Notes under the pieces: model-generated
Seen by the model: only the letters and a program-made list of their open reading frames with translations
Told to the model about the DNA's origin: nothing
Databases searched by the model: none
Made by a program: the position numbers and the translations under genes
Shown: in pieces, positions 11,733 to 25,502 of the stretch
Layout: every line of letters begins with the position of its first letter
Position numbering within the stretch: the first letter of the stretch is position 1
DNA from: Membranipora membranacea
Lineage: Eukaryota; Bryozoa; Gymnolaemata; Cheilostomatida; Membraniporidae
Length of the DNA stretch: 64,000 nucleotides
Direction of reading: 5' to 3'
NCBI GenBank assembly: GCA_914767715.1
Contig: OU612066.1
Location: forward strand, 20,248,283-20,312,282

Positions 11733-14700
11733 GTACTAAACTGGTAAGTGGTAAATATGTGAATCAATCATACCTAAAGATAGAATATCATGTGTCAACA
11801 AAGATTGTTGTTTGGTTTAACAAAATACTAACAATTTTATACGAAGCAAAGCAAGACAGTCTGCTAAAAATTTGAAAACCTTGACACAGAATTTATTTCT
11901 TTTTTTTTGCAGTAACGACTGAGTAATCTGTCCTCTGATGCTGATACGCTCTAGTACTCACAGCAATTATTAGCCAGTGGCAATGTTAGACTCAGATATT
12001 ATTACAAAAAGAAAATTCATCACACACTGCAGTCTGTCAGAGTACAGGTTTCAAATTAATGAGCAGTGAGACGTGTATACAATCTTGTGGACCATGATGA
12101 TCAATGAAAGCAATGATACTATTGTAATAATTTTATCATGTCTGTTAAACATACAGCAACAAATTCATATTCATATTCATATCATCATTACTGCAGATTA
12201 CATTTTTACCTACTCTTTCTTCAGTAACTTTTTTTTACGGCCAAGCATCTCAAGTGATCTCAGTCACTGATATGAATGTACCTTATACATCTTCGATGGT
12301 TGCGCCCAACTTATTTTTCTGATTCTGAGGTTTTTCTTACAACTTTACAGTATTACAGACATTGTACTTTTACACATTTTTATGAATATAATTTCTCATT
12401 TTTGAGCATAACATTTTTAATGTTTTCTGTTGATTACATGATGAGCTTTTCCTATTATTCAAAATAGCCCCGATAACTTCTCAAGCTGACCAAAACCAAT
12501 ACAATCAGTATGGATGAAAATAAACATCTGCATTTTTAAAATCATATAAAAACTGTTCTACTCCCTGGTTCATCTGACAGGTGATGTTGCAGGTGTGTTG
12601 ATCATTGGCAACCACTCATTTTTTATATAATTGATTTGGTACAATGCCACTTAGAAGTGGAATATGATAATTAATAGGTGGTATAAGGTAGTACCATAAA
12701 GAATATATATTCAAATGTATGCAAACTAAATACTTTCAAATTTCTGCAACACATTTTTTTTTATTTTGAAAAGTATTGAAAAAAACTTCTATGTCAGTAT
12801 CCGATAGCGAGAAGGCAATGGAAAGAGTCAAACAATACTGTATTGTTCAAGTGATCCCATTCAGCAAAAAAAATGGAATAGTTACATAATTTCCAATGAG
12901 CTGGTTTTGGTACAATAAAATCTTGTTGCTCAACAGTTCCCTGTCAGGCAGATTGAAACAGAACCAGTAAACTGTCATGTGCATAGCATGGGGAAATAAA
13001 AATAACACCATACTTTGATGTCTTTATATTCAACCAAAAAAAAGTAACAAACAAAATAAATAACAATCAAGAGGAGAAGTCCTGAATGGAAAGTTATATC
13101 ATTAAATTGAATGAATTCAGAAAAAAAAGCTGTGAGAGGCATTGATATGAACTCAACCCATTAGGGTCAATCAATCAAGCTAGAACTATTTCTGGAGGTT
13201 TGCTTGGCAAAATCGTGCTGGTTTATAAAAGAAAATGCTTTGTCAAAAAGTTGCATAGTCAAAATTAAACTTCATCAGTTTTAACATTATTCTTATTTCG
13301 ATTTTGGCAACAAAAAACATGTGGGCGTGACCTGATCTTGTGACTGGTGACAAGGTCTGCGACAATATAAACAGATTGAACATGATTGGCACGCACTGCA
13401 TGCCCCCTGGGATTGACAAATGGCTTTTGCTGTGCTATGAGATCTGTTGGGTTTCCCTCTTATTCCTAAATATGTCAGTGCTTGCAATCATTCCTTCACT
13501 TTAAAGAGTGAACAGTTGTTTTTTAACTGAGTCAGCTCAGATTGAGCATGACTCAATGTATTGATTATTTGTAACATGATCAGGAATAAAATTTGAGTAA
13601 CAATTGACCAGGAAAATAAGATATGTGAAATGGCCATATGTTTGAAGAAAGCCAGACTTGTTTGGAAAAATTGATACTCAAACTGGTCATAACTATGTGT
13701 CACGCTGTGTCACATTTATTCGCCAACGTCATGGCAACAGGCAGCAGATCAGGTGATATGAACTTTCTCACTTCAGATCTCTCCCAGTGAGGTGTGTAGA
13801 TATAAAAAGCATACAGAGAAAATGTGATGCTGACCAGTAGCATTTTTGTATTCATGTAAATTTTATAGGTGACAGTTACTTGATATTTCAATATGAGTTA
13901 TTGCCTCCATATCATTCAGCATTATCATAAAAGGAAGGGAAGATAAAATTTTCATGGCGTCATGTGAATCCGTTGTCAACATGTTAGGCATAATGACAGT
14001 ATCCTAAGTGAAAATTGGAATGTTTTCCAGTTGTGATTTCCCCCTGATATGGGAATTATTTTGTCAATTTGTCCATTTGCCGTTTGTTAGCGAACAATCA
14101 TGAATAACTGCTTTATATAAATTAAAATTGCAATGAGATATGTATATAGTAGTATACTTTTTATGGCTTATTCTTGTGTTCAAAGTCGAAGAAAAGTGTC
14201 TTTTATGTCAGGGAAAACCGGTTGCCTAGATAATAGAAAGCAAAGATTTCATTAGCAGCTGTTATTAGGTGGAAATCCAGACAGTGGTTTCAAACCTAGA
14301 GTGTGCCTGTACTGCTTTGGAAATAGGTATGTAGCAGCCTACTGCTGATGGGAAAATCACCATCGAGTTCCTCATAGCTACCATGACTAACAACTATTGA
14401 GATAATTATTATGATGATAATGGCTGTTTTTAATATGTGTAAAGCCACAACAAAATTGTACATGGCCATTTATTCTCAGTTTGTTATTACCTGCTGGGAA
14501 ATTCATGTAAAAATAACATTATGTTAAAACAGATAAGAGAACCATATGATCTGATGAACTCAGTATGATAAGGGTATGCTATCAAAATAAGACTCACATG
14601 AGGGAAATTTTTATGCCTTGTCTCCTCAGTCCTCCAAGCAAACAATGGCAGGGCCACAATGATAAGGCTGACCAATACCTTGTGCTGTTTGTGAGTGATA

Positions 14701-15250
14701 AAAAATATGGCCTTTCCATAACCTTTGTTTATTCAGCTTGGTATCTTTGATTTTATAGGGATATTAATATTGTTGGTTGCATAATCATTATGTAGCATGT
14801 TAGTATGTTTTTTTAGTTGGGATGAGCGAGAGGTTCAGGGCCTGGAGTTGGTTGTCTTTGGTTCGCAGACAGCACTTTCAGGCTCAATAAAGGGATGAAA
14901 TCTAGCTGATTTGATCAAAATTTCCGGATATATTAAAGTATTTATTTAAAGTGTGTGTGAGCTGCTAATTTCAACAACAAAATAGATCAGCTTGAGTTTC
15001 GTCCAAAAAAATTCTGTGCAAGAACCTGCATCACTCACAGATTGGATTGGTCTCAATCTTCATTTTATTTCAAATAGTAGTTGCATGGCATCATAATCAT
15101 GTGAGTGTCACCTGGCGGAGTGACCTATGTTTAAACATATAGATATCTTTGGATAAACAGGATTACAAACAAAGGTCAATTAATCAGAAATGAAATCCTC
15201 CCTAACACAACTTGTAGCTACTTTTCATGTAGAAGTTTTCACCATCTCTT

Positions 15251-15949
15251 AGTGAAAGTTATATTCCAAAAATAACCGATTATTACAGCTTTAAACTTGA
15301 CATATGCTGGGTTTACTTTGAGTTTTGAAAGTCCAGCTAAAATACTATTTCCTTGTTCGAAAGGTGGTAACAGTATTGACCATGACAAAAAAATAATTTA
15401 TTTGTAACGGGACCTTATTATATCAGAAAGTTTGAAATTTCTAAGGTGATACTTTAGTAACTTAAAACTTGCACAGGTGTATTATTGTGGTCTACTCATT
15501 GATGATACTGTTGAAATAAAAAAAAAACTGCCCAAAGTGACATCTTGGTCGCCATGTCATATAAATGTCAATTAGGCATAAGATGTTGGTTACTAATCAT
15601 TTTTGTGTGGTTCAGATTTAAATATTCACTATCCTTTCCCTCACTTTTGGTTGAAAGTCTGTGAGGACCACTGAGCTCATAATGCAGTGTGATGGCAAAT
15701 AGATCAAGGAACACCTTTTTGCGCCAAAGCAAAACTGAAACATCAGATGGTTTCCATGCATTTTGCAATCGGCTGGCACAATGAATGTACAATGCATTTT
15801 TTTTAATCTTCCCTGCTATACCAATAATAACCAGGAGTGCAGTTTTGCTATGTCACAGACTCCCCCCTCTCTTGATAGCTTTCCATCAGAAGCTAGCACA
15901 CTGGGATGAAATAGTAAAAAATTAATGCAGACTTTTTTCCATGACAAAT
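15251..15949. other. Spacer between duplication blocks
   Basis: AT-rich. No gene is supported. A minus-strand open frame at 15568-15792 has no recognisable features. Confidence 0.35.
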
Positions 15950-16254
15950 GTAAGCTGTACAGGTAAATTCAATCACTCCCAGTTTTCTAATAATATGGAG
16001 TTATATATGAGTTTTTAAAATACTTCCTTGATCTTCGTGAATTCTTGTTTATGCAAGAGGTGCTTTGGGAAACCCAGTCAGTAATAAGTTGAAAGTTTGT
16101 TTTGGTGAACCGAAAATGATAACAATAAACACGTGTGACTGATTATGACGTTGTGATGAGTTTTGGATTTCTATATTATTTTGATTTGAGATAAGAGGCG
16201 AGATAAGGCTGTTGAAGGAAAGCTCAACAGACCAATTCCACAGAGTGAATAAGC

Positions 16255-16262
16255 TATATAAA
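16255..16262 (+). promoter_or_regulatory. TATA box of BH3-type copy 2
   Basis: TATATAAA lies 89 bases before the ATG at 16351 and is conserved in position with copies 1 and 3, so each copy appears to carry its own core promoter. Confidence 0.6.
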
Positions 16263-16350
16263 GGGTTGCGTACTTAGCGGAGCAATTGATTTACTTGAAT
16301 TAGCAAAAAATCAACGCAACTTTCCAAGTGGCAAATTAGATTAAGTTGAG

Positions 16351-16677
16351 ATGGGTAGAGAAAATTCAGTAACAGCTTACCATGCTCACAAAGACAAACC
16401 CATGGTTTTACGTCTAGATATAAACATGGTACATCAGAACGAGAGACTCCTTCATTCTCCTGATCAAGTGGTGGTTTCCAGAGAAGTAGCTGATAGACTG
16501 ATTGAAATAGGTTACATTTTAAACAGTAGAGAGTTCATTTCTAAGAGGATAACACAACACAAACCAACAGACTCGCTAACAAGGCATGTCACATGCTGGT
16601 TTTCTACTTCACAGGAACATCTCAGACGACTGTCGCCAGCTAAAGTCGGCCTGATGGTGCTGAAACATCTCCTGTGA
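16351..16677 (+). CDS. BH3-type small protein, copy 2 (degenerate motif)
   Basis: An open frame of 108 aa with an ATG aligned to that of copy 3, and an upstream TATA box. The motif region reads REVADRLIEIGYILNSREF: the hydrophobic spacing of a BH3 helix (V46, L50, I53) and G54 are kept, but the near-invariant Asp after Gly is Tyr55. The tail contains QHKPTDSL and SPAKVGLMVLKHLL, shared with copy 3, plus an extra EHLRRL segment. A 3' UTR donor (ATTG, then GTGAGT at 16689) and an acceptor ending at 16866 follow the stop, as in copy 3. It is translated only if the gene is still active. Loss of the Asp suggests relaxed constraint or altered binding. Confidence 0.6.
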   Translation: MGRENSVTAYHAHKDKPMVLRLDINMVHQNERLLHSPDQVVVSREVADRLIEIGYILNSREFISKRITQHKPTDSLTRHVTCWFSTSQEHLRRLSPAKVGLMVLKHLL

Positions 16678-18973
16678 TTTCAAAATTGGTGAGTGGTAAA
16701 GCTTTGACTCTTATCCATCATACCAAAATATGTCATTTAATGTGTCTCCCAAAATTGTTGTTTGGTAATACATTTAATTTCAATTTCATTAGGAGTCAGA
16801 CAGTCGCTGACACACTCTGTTCATAAGTTGAAAGACTTTACCTGAAATTTATTTTCATTTTTGCAGTGATGACCGCAGTTATATACAACCTGGTGCTGTG
16901 AATCCTGCTCCGATCTCTCAACTCATTGGAACTTCATTTCAGTAGATTTCACTCACAGCATTGATTAGCCATGCCCAATTGTAGGCACAGAGTTCTGGTT
17001 GTTATGAATGGACTACTTGCGATCAAAACTGCCTTTATCTTGGACTGCTGTCTCTCAGGGTGCCTGCTCCAAATTGATCAGCAATGTGAAGCAAATACAG
17101 TCTTGTGGACAGTGGTTATCAAAGGAATCAATGATATACAATTTAATCATGTTACATATACAGCAACAAATACCTATTCACATCTTTTTACTGCGACTTA
17201 CAACTTAACTCACTCCTTTTTGGGAAACATTATTTCATGTCCCACTACGCACTTTTGCTATCTCAGTCACTGATATTGGTGTATACATGGGTTTCATCTT
17301 CAATGGTTGTGCCAAACTGAATTCTGTAATTCTGAGAGATCTTTGTTCAGATTATTACCGCACAATATACAGCTTACACATTGTACTCTTAAACCTTATT
17401 ATATTATTATTATTTCTGATTTTTGGAAGAACATTGTTAATGTTTATTGTTTGTTACATAATTATCTTATATTTTATTACAAGCCAGCGGTGACTTTGCA
17501 AGCTGAGCAAAAGAAATACAACGCTTCTGATTGATAAAAAAATCATCTTCATGTTTAAAAACATTTAAAGCCTCTTCAACTCCCTAGTTCATAGTGGTTG
17601 ATCATTTGCAACCAATACCTTGTAAATTAAACAGACCCTGGATTTGAAATCATTATTGCTACCGTTTTCATGCTGCTTGTGCAATGATTTGTATTTTCTT
17701 TGGACACCACTCATTTTATAACAATTGATTTGGCACAATGCAAATTAAAAGCGGAATATGTTAATCAATAATTGATTTGAGGTAATACCATAGACTAATA
17801 TACATGTAAAACCAAATAAACATTTCAAAATATGCCTGAGTTCACATTCAAATGTAGGAAAACGAATTATTATTATTATCTATTTTATTAGGAAACGTGT
17901 TAAAGAGAAATTCAACAAAAGTAACCGATAGCGCACAGTAAATGAAAATAGTCAAACTATACTGTATTTATCAGGTGATCCCATTCAGCTATGAAATGGA
18001 ATAGTTACTTAATTTCCATGGAGTTTGTTTGGTACAGAAGAAGTTGTGTTGTTCCATAGTTTGCTATCAAAGAAAATTGCATAGTCCAAATTAAACTGTT
18101 GGTCGTCTTAATATTGTTTTAATTTCTAATTGGAATTTTGGCAACAAAATAACATGTGAGTGTGACCTGATCTTGTAATTGGTGACAAGGTCTGATATGC
18201 GGAAATGTGAACACACAGATCATGACCGGCACGCATTGCAAGCCTCCTGAGATCAACCAAATAGCGAGATCTGGTGGTTTTCCCTCTCATTCCATAATAT
18301 GACTGTTCTCCCTTCTTTTTAAAAGTGATTCAGTACAGATTGAACATGAATCAAGGTATTGATTGTTTATAATATGATCAGGAATTAAAGTTGATGGAAT
18401 AAAATTTGAGGAACAATAAACCAGGAAAGTCAGATGTAAGCAATGGCCAACAGGTTTTAAGCTTTATCACAATATGTTTAAGCAAGTCAGGCTTTCTTTG
18501 GTCAAATTGATGTGCCGAGTTAAATAGTAGCTAAAAATAAATAAATATGTAGATACAGATCCTACAACACAGTGTTTCCCTATGGTTTTATACCCTAAAC
18601 TTTTTATCTCTAAGACTTTGGAAAATAAATAAAGATCCAAAATCCAACAATCAATTGTGTCTTATTGTTTATCATGTATTCTGAACTTCTAATCATAAAG
18701 CTAGTGGAAGAATTCCTTACCAAATAACAAAATCAAACAACACAAGATAAGCTAATGAGTATGGTGTATCGGTAATATCACATCTATCTGATCTATAACA
18801 CAATACTGTATCAGGTGTTATCTTGACCACCTTCATCACATGTGAAACGTTGTAAATCACGTTGTATCGGCTTGTAATGGAAATTTATTGAAGATTTTGT
18901 GATGGGTTTTTTGTTACACCAAAGCATCATATAGGATTTATTTAGCGGTCCACAATAGGTGATTACTTATTTA

Positions 18974-19048
18974 CCCCCCCCCCCCCCCCCCAATTATTTA
19001 CTACCACCACATGAGCGCCAATCATTTCTGTCTAAAGACCCCCCCCCC
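18974..19048. repeat. Two poly-C runs
   Basis: Runs of about 18 C (18974-18991) and 10 C (19039-19048) are separated by 47 bases in an otherwise AT-rich region. They could form G-quadruplex or i-motif structures and are prone to length error in assembly. Confidence 0.8.
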
Positions 19049-20640
19049 TTGTTGGTTATCACATACTTGTCATGAGAAAATTTCTGATGCTCATTGGTTA
19101 ACTGCTCCGATGATTTGTAGATATAAACAAGCTATGGATGGAAAATGTCATGCTGACCTGTAGCATATTGTATCGTGTTGAATTTGAACATGACATCATT
19201 GATCATGAAGAGGAAGTAAAGATAATATCCTATGGTGCCACGTGAATCCATTGTCAACTTTTCAGGCATAATAACCTTAGTCAAAACGGGACAAGTTTTC
19301 TGGCAATGATTTCCCCCTGAAATGGAAAATGAGCATGTGAATTTGATCGATGCCATTTGCCAAGCAACGCTCATGACATATTGTTATGTATAGATATTTT
19401 CCACCTGCTGCATCACAAAAACTGTTTTGGAAATATTCAGTGACTGCAGGTCAACCTGTTGTAATCTAGACCTAAATATTATTGAATAAAAATCAACGAT
19501 ATTGACAACATCTTGACAAATTGCAAAAATGGATTAAGTACCATAGCACAATCAGGTGGCCTAATATATTTTTTCTGGCTTTTTCTCCTGTTCCGAGTCG
19601 CAGGTAAATCTTTGTTAGGACAACATAATTTCATGATGCTAGCTGTTTGAGAGAAGCTGTGGCAAAGTTTATAAGTAGATGTCCATTCAGCAGCTATTAT
19701 TGGGTAAAAACAGTGACATTATCAGCGGTGAAACCTGAAGTAACATCTGACTTGAAAAGTGCCAGTGCAGCATTGTTAATTAAGTATGTAGAACAGTTGA
19801 AGGAAACCCACAATATCAAGTACTCACAGGCAACCATTACTAACAACAACCATGATATTATTAGGATAATGGCCGTTTAGGTAAGATAAAAATTCAAAAT
19901 TGTATAAACAGACATTTGCATCGCATATTGAAAATTTATTCACAAAATATTACATTAAAACATATAGGAGAACCCTATGATCTAATGAACTCAATTTGAT
20001 CAGGACTAGTTATTGCAAAATAATGCCCACGTGAGGGACATATGCCTTATCATCCCAGTAATCTAAGTCAACAAAGGCAGGGCAACAATGATAAGGCTGA
20101 CTGTTTGTGTGTGATGCATGTATGGCATTGGTTGTGCAATCATCAGATTGCGTGTCAGTGTGCTTTTTCAGTTTGGTCGAGTAGAAGGTTCAGGGCCTTG
20201 AAATTTTTGTCTTCAATTCGCAGTTAGCACTTTTAGGCTCACTAAAGGGATGAAATCTTGCTAATTTGACCAAACTTGCTGGATATGTTAAAGTATTCAT
20301 TCATTCATGCACGTGAGCTTCTAATTTCCACAACAGAATAAATAAGCTTCAGTTTTGTCCGAAAAAAATGCTGTGGCAAAAACATGCATCACACTTACAG
20401 ATTGGACTGGCCTCAGTCTTCATTTTATTTTAAATAGTTGCATTGCATCATGTGAAAGTGACCTGGCTGAGTGACCTTAGTGTGTGACCATCTTCCTTAG
20501 ATTGTCCCCACGGATAAACATAATGAAGCAACCAGATCTGAGATAAAAAGATTTACATGCGAAAGTCAAGTAGGACTGAATTTAAATTCTCTCTTATTGT
20601 AATAAATTTCCATGTAGCAGTTTTAAACGATTCTTAAACT

Positions 20641-23600
20641 TTTTTATCCCTTGTCACAAGTAGAGTAGGTGGAAAATGAATAATGTAATCATACAATATT
20701 AGACAATCCATGTTTTCCTATGCTGTATTCCCCTACATGAATTGCTCATCGTTAACATGCTATGCACAATCTTTTATCGCTTGCTTTCAATTATAACAGG
20801 AGAGATAATAGTAATAAAAATGTTATTAATTGCTGATCTATGCCTGCAATTACAAATTTGTCATGTGCTCTCTCGTTTTATCACTTTTTTCACACTGTTG
20901 TCACATTTTATCACATGCTAGATGTAATGTAATGTGATCATTTGTTGCGTGTAAAATGTAATCATGCACTTGTCATACAATCATGCTTCAAGGATACAAA
21001 ACAACTCCCATGTAGCAGTTTTGTACACTTTGTATTCCATACTGTACTGATTGAGTGTAAGCTTTTGGCTGGTAGATTTCACTGCGCAATAAAACTCTGC
21101 GAGTTTTCTGAAAGTTATGAATAATAAACTATATTTCCTTGTTACTAATGTGGTATTGGTATTGAATCAGCAGGACTTGGCCTGACTCCAAATATTGATA
21201 ATCTCTTTTATCTGCGCGAGAATAGTTAGTGAAAAATCGATTGAATAGAAAGTATGAGGCTATTTCTATTGAGTGAGTCAACATAGATGAAGTATGGCTA
21301 AAAGATCAAGTTAGTCAGGTGGTGGAAAATAAACATCTAAGATACAAAAATTCAACAATACATTATTTTCTTATTGTAATGTCTATCATGAACTTTTGTC
21401 TTTTATATACTAGGTGCTGGTAAGAAATAAACATTGTTATTATCTTAGGTTATCTTGAATTTTTTATCTTTGGAACAAATTTCAACTGGCGGAAAATAAA
21501 TGGAAATACGAAAATCAACATTGTATTTTTTCCTATTTTCTTGTACATTGTGAACTATTTTATCTGGTACAATTATCATAGTTGTATAAAGAAAATTGAA
21601 TGGTCAGATGGTCAGATGGTCAGATGGTCACTTGTTGTGTATTGCGTATCTTATTCATAGCACAATTTTTTATCTAATTTTGTAAAGGTTTTCATATCTT
21701 ACCACTTGCTAGATTGTTATATTATGTCGATGGTAGTGCTTTTATTTGTTGACACACTATGTGTCATGTAAAGCTCAGGGTCAGCAGTCGGCCCGGGCCC
21801 CCGCTGATTGATAATTCTACATTATATTAGAATTGAAACATCATAGTGCAACATGCATCATTGTACAACATGCCAGGCATTACGACAGTACCTGAGTGAA
21901 TGTGAGACCATTTTCAAACCAAAACTCCCATGCAGCAAAATAACTCATGGAAACAGCCGATATACCTAATTCAAAATACTCTAGGCTATGATGTTCAAAA
22001 TATGTGGGATTGGTGAGGCCTGCCGACTGAACTGCAGACAAGGTTGCCGACTAAATTACCAACTGGTTTGGAAGGTAATCAATAACCTTGGCTTTGTCTT
22101 GTAGTAAAATTGATCCTGATCTCAAATAGTGCAGATTTCAGCTCAAATATTACATACAGTGGACAATCAACTGGCTAGTTGAATTTTTTGAAGGTTTTTA
22201 TGTAAATTTTCCATTCTTTTATGTAGGCGAGTATTGCCAAAAATAATGCCTTGGCTGTGCCTTTGGCTTGATGTTAGAGCAGTCTAGCCTAGATTGCTCA
22301 GACTACGAGCAGGTGTAACTGCATGGGTCCAAAATCAACAATGTATCTGGTGGTGCTAGGAAAGACATTAAAAGTCATCAGCGCTCCACTGGCAACAGTT
22401 AGGAAATCCCATATGTAGAAAGGTAATAAAACCAGCACTGTGATAGGAGCATCTGATAAAGCCTAATCAATGCAGACTCCTTAGTAAACAATGATAAGGC
22501 TAGCCTGACCCCTATTTGGTCTGGTTGGTAAGTAGACAGCTGTATGAACTTTACATAACCTTGATGTATTTAGCACCTATCTAATTGATTATAGAAAGAT
22601 AAACGATGGAAAACATTGTTGGTCGCGTAAGAGCCTCACCTCTTATTGTAGCACAATCATGTCAAAGATCATCTGCGTTCAAAGTTACGGGTTTTTGGAT
22701 ATGTGATCAGGGCAACAGGCTTTGAGTCAAGGTTTCCATTTTGGGTCTTTATTTATTTAGGATTCATCCAATAATTATTGATTACAGTTGGGTATTTCTC
22801 AATGACATTTTTTTATTATAAAATCCCCAAAGTGCTTTGTGCATAGAGCCTTTTTCATAAGAATTGGCCCTAAAGGCTGATTGTTCACTTTATGTAGAAT
22901 ATAATAACAAATGTGAAGAGAGACATTTTCACATGCGTCAAAATAACTGACTTAGTCAACTCAGCACAGCTGCTACAAATATTCCAGCATTATATTCTGT
23001 ACAATCTTAAATAAATATATTTTCTTTACTGTTGATGAAAGCTTTAGAAGCGCCTCTGAACACATATAAATAATGGGAGGGTTTCTAAGGCTGCAGTGAT
23101 TTATGATGGCAGGTCAGACAGGGACATAGCTGCGAAATATCAATGTGTATCAGCTGCTAAACATAATAATTAGCTTGTGATTTACATCTGGCGCATCGTT
23201 GAACATGATATATCCATTTGAAGATGTGGAAGGGTTGACATACATAAAGGAACCTAGACTACACAGTTGTCCTGGTAGAAATGCACCCATGCTTCAGATG
23301 AGAGTTTGAGATAAAAGAGCAGTTAACCGGGCTTGAAAGCAACATAAAGTATTAATACAACTTTTATTCAGGGGATTGAGCTAAGTTATGAGGAAAGGTT
23401 TTTATTATTAGATCTGGCAGCTACTGAGTAGCCTTATCCAAAGAATAAGTGCCAGACATTATCACACAATAGCTGATGCTCTACAGTTGTCTTATGGACC
23501 GCCTGGATAAGACCAGATGGTGTATTATATTCCATATCTACAAGTATGCCAAAACCATTCTACTCATTCAAACACTTATAAGCACTGTTTTGATTTTTTG

Positions 23601-25370
23601 TTAATCTTCTAAACTGGAGAAAATCATACAAATGATCTGAACGATAAAAAACACAACCTGTACTGAAAAATACCTTCTACCTGTTAATAAAATTATCCTG
23701 TTCCACTGACATGTTTTATTTTGTGCATGAAAGGTTTCATTCTTGCTCGGCACAGATCAATCTTATATCTGTCTGGCACAAAGCCAATTTGTTGCAGAAT
23801 AGGCTCATCAGACAGTGGTTTGTGGTAAATCCATGTTACTATTTTCCATTACAATCCAATCTTGCAAAAACACGTCTAAACCTGCCCAGTTTCAATGATA
23901 TGGGAAGTAACTGTATTATTCTCAACTTGATTTAGGGAATGAAATCCTTATATAATGACATGAAGTTATGAGGGAAAAAAACCATTACTTTTAGGGATAA
24001 AAGACAATTTTTTATTGTCATGCTTTAGTTATTACCTTTTTCAAAAGGTAGCCCTTAGGTATGCAGTGACAATGAGTCAACCATATATGCAGGAACAGGG
24101 ATTAAAAATAATTACGAGAGATAGACTTACCATAAATACGTAACAAAAATCGTCAACGATGGCCCTAAGTAATGTAGGAAGAAGGCACTGTCAAGGAATA
24201 TACCATATGCTATGTCAGCATATGAGTTAGTAGTTACCATTCAGATTCTTGCCCAGCCTATTCCATGTCAGTTATATCAGGGTGGAAGGGGATGCTATCA
24301 AATTTTATCATCATGAATGAAGGGCCAACGACTCCGCTTTGGTCAGGGAGGATGTATCTCCCCCCCTCCCACAAAGCAATGCTTGTCCGGACAAGCTAGC
24401 ATCAACTAATGACCAGAGAATGTGTATCAGCTGCTGATTACAACAACAGAATAAAGTTAGCTTGAGATTTACATCTGCAGCATCTTTGTACATGATTTAT
24501 CAATATGAGGATATAGAAAGTTGTGTGATATAGAAAATAGCTTAGGCTATACATCAGTGTCCTGGCAAAATGCACCTTTGCTGCTAAAATCTGGTAGAAA
24601 CTATCACCATTGCAATATATGTTTGGTTTTCTACAAACATCTATTTCAATTTAGCAGGAACTGTATACCAACTTTGAAAATGTTAAGTGCAAATTCGAGT
24701 ATTGCGGTAGGTAGAAGGTACCAGTGAAGATTATGGAATATAAAACAAATGAGACATTAACATATGCTTGTTCCTTGTTGGCAACACTCCATTTTTTCTG
24801 GTAGTCCATTAGATCATCATTAGTGTGGTTTATTTAATTGGCGTGTGTTTAGTTTGGGGATAAAAATTTCTATGACTCGAACATTGCATTCAAATTTGAA
24901 GTGGAAAATTTTTTGTTGAATTTGATTTCTCCCATTGCTGCTCCACAGAGTTTAAAAGTCGTCGAGTTTGCTCGAACTATTGTTCAAACAAAAGATAAAA
25001 GTTGTATAGTGGCACTATCCACAAATCTTATCACGTTCTGGACATTTCTACTGTGGCGTAGGGGTCCGTTACACAATGATATTGCAATCGATTATAAGCT
25101 TACTGCAAGCAACTGCCAGGCAATGATGAAAAGACCAAGCGTCATGTTGTGGTCAATTCAAGATTTCCCAATCGGAGTCATGGGGCAATTGTTTGCCTAG
25201 TGATCTGGGAAATCCCACTCTCATCAAGCTCAGTGATTGGTTGAATGCTTTGTTTTGATCATGTGACCAAAACAATAACAATGAATATGGTTTATCATTA
25301 TTGTTATCAGAGGTGAACTGAGGTGGTCCTAGGAAATTACAAGCATACAACGGATTTTCCAAAGATTGAT
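20641..25370. other. Spacer with diverged remnants of the duplicated blocks
   Basis: No gene is supported. A TCAGATGG/GTCAGATG micro-repeat lies at 21602-21629. Segments resembling parts of blocks A and B recur: near 22470-22560 (AACAATGATAAGGCT, as at 14640 and 20080) and the paired segments at 23140-23290 and 24420-24570. These suggest that a further block once lay upstream of BH3-type copy 3. A 99-codon open frame at 24901-25200 is not recognisable. Confidence 0.45.
23140..24575 (+). repeat. Pair of direct repeats, about 150 bases each
   Basis: 23140-23290 and 24420-24570 share TGTATCAGCTGCT, TAGCTTG, GATTTACATCTG, GCATC and GTCCTGG in the same order, and resemble the ends of blocks A (14960) and B (20310). 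They are short duplicated remnants with no coding potential. Confidence 0.55.
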
Positions 25371-25376
25371 TGTTGG

Positions 25377-25385
25377 TATATATAT
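25377..25385 (+). promoter_or_regulatory. TATA box of BH3-type copy 3
   Basis: TATATATAT lies about 118 bases upstream of the ATG at 25503, followed by GGGAGGTTGAGAAAGAG near the likely start site. Its position matches the TATA boxes of the other two copies. Confidence 0.6.
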
Positions 25386-25502
25386 CGGGAGGTTGAGAAA
25401 GAGAGTATTAGACAAACCTCAAACTTGAAGAACACAACATCACAAAAAAACTTCTTAAAAAGTTCTTAAATCTAGAATCGAAAAATCATTGCAAAGATCG
25501 AG

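Larger units (their letters stand above)
10870..15250 (+). repeat. Tandem segmental duplication, block A
   Basis: The block aligns in the same order and orientation with 15950-20640. Shared segments include the promoter and exon of the small BH3-type gene (11335-11732), a stretch near 13310-13450 (ACATGTG, then GTGACCTGATCTTGT), a stretch near 13780-13830 (GTAGATATAAA, then TGCTGACC) and one near 14830-15120 (GAGGTTCAGGGCC, TCAATAAAGGGATGAAAT). Divergence is high, with many indels, so the duplication is old. Downstream of the pseudogene exon, only short unconvincing open frames remain. The edges are approximate. Confidence 0.7.
15950..20640 (+). repeat. Tandem segmental duplication, block B
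   Basis: This is the partner of 10870-15250, in the same orientation. It carries the open copy 2 of the BH3-type gene and colinear noncoding segments at 18130-18300, 19100-19340 and 20160-20480. Block B also holds two cytosine runs (18974-18991 and 19039-19048) that block A lacks. The end is approximate: similarity fades after TTTCCATGTAGCAGTTTT near 20620. Confidence 0.7.

Noticed and set aside
21602-21629. GTCAGATG short tandem run considered as a CRISPR-like or regulatory array
   Set aside because: It is only a few 10-base units with no spacers; a simple repeat in an animal genome.
24901-25200. 99-codon open frame upstream of BH3-type copy 3
   Set aside because: It lies in the promoter flank, is not conserved in the matching region of blocks A and B, and has no domain.
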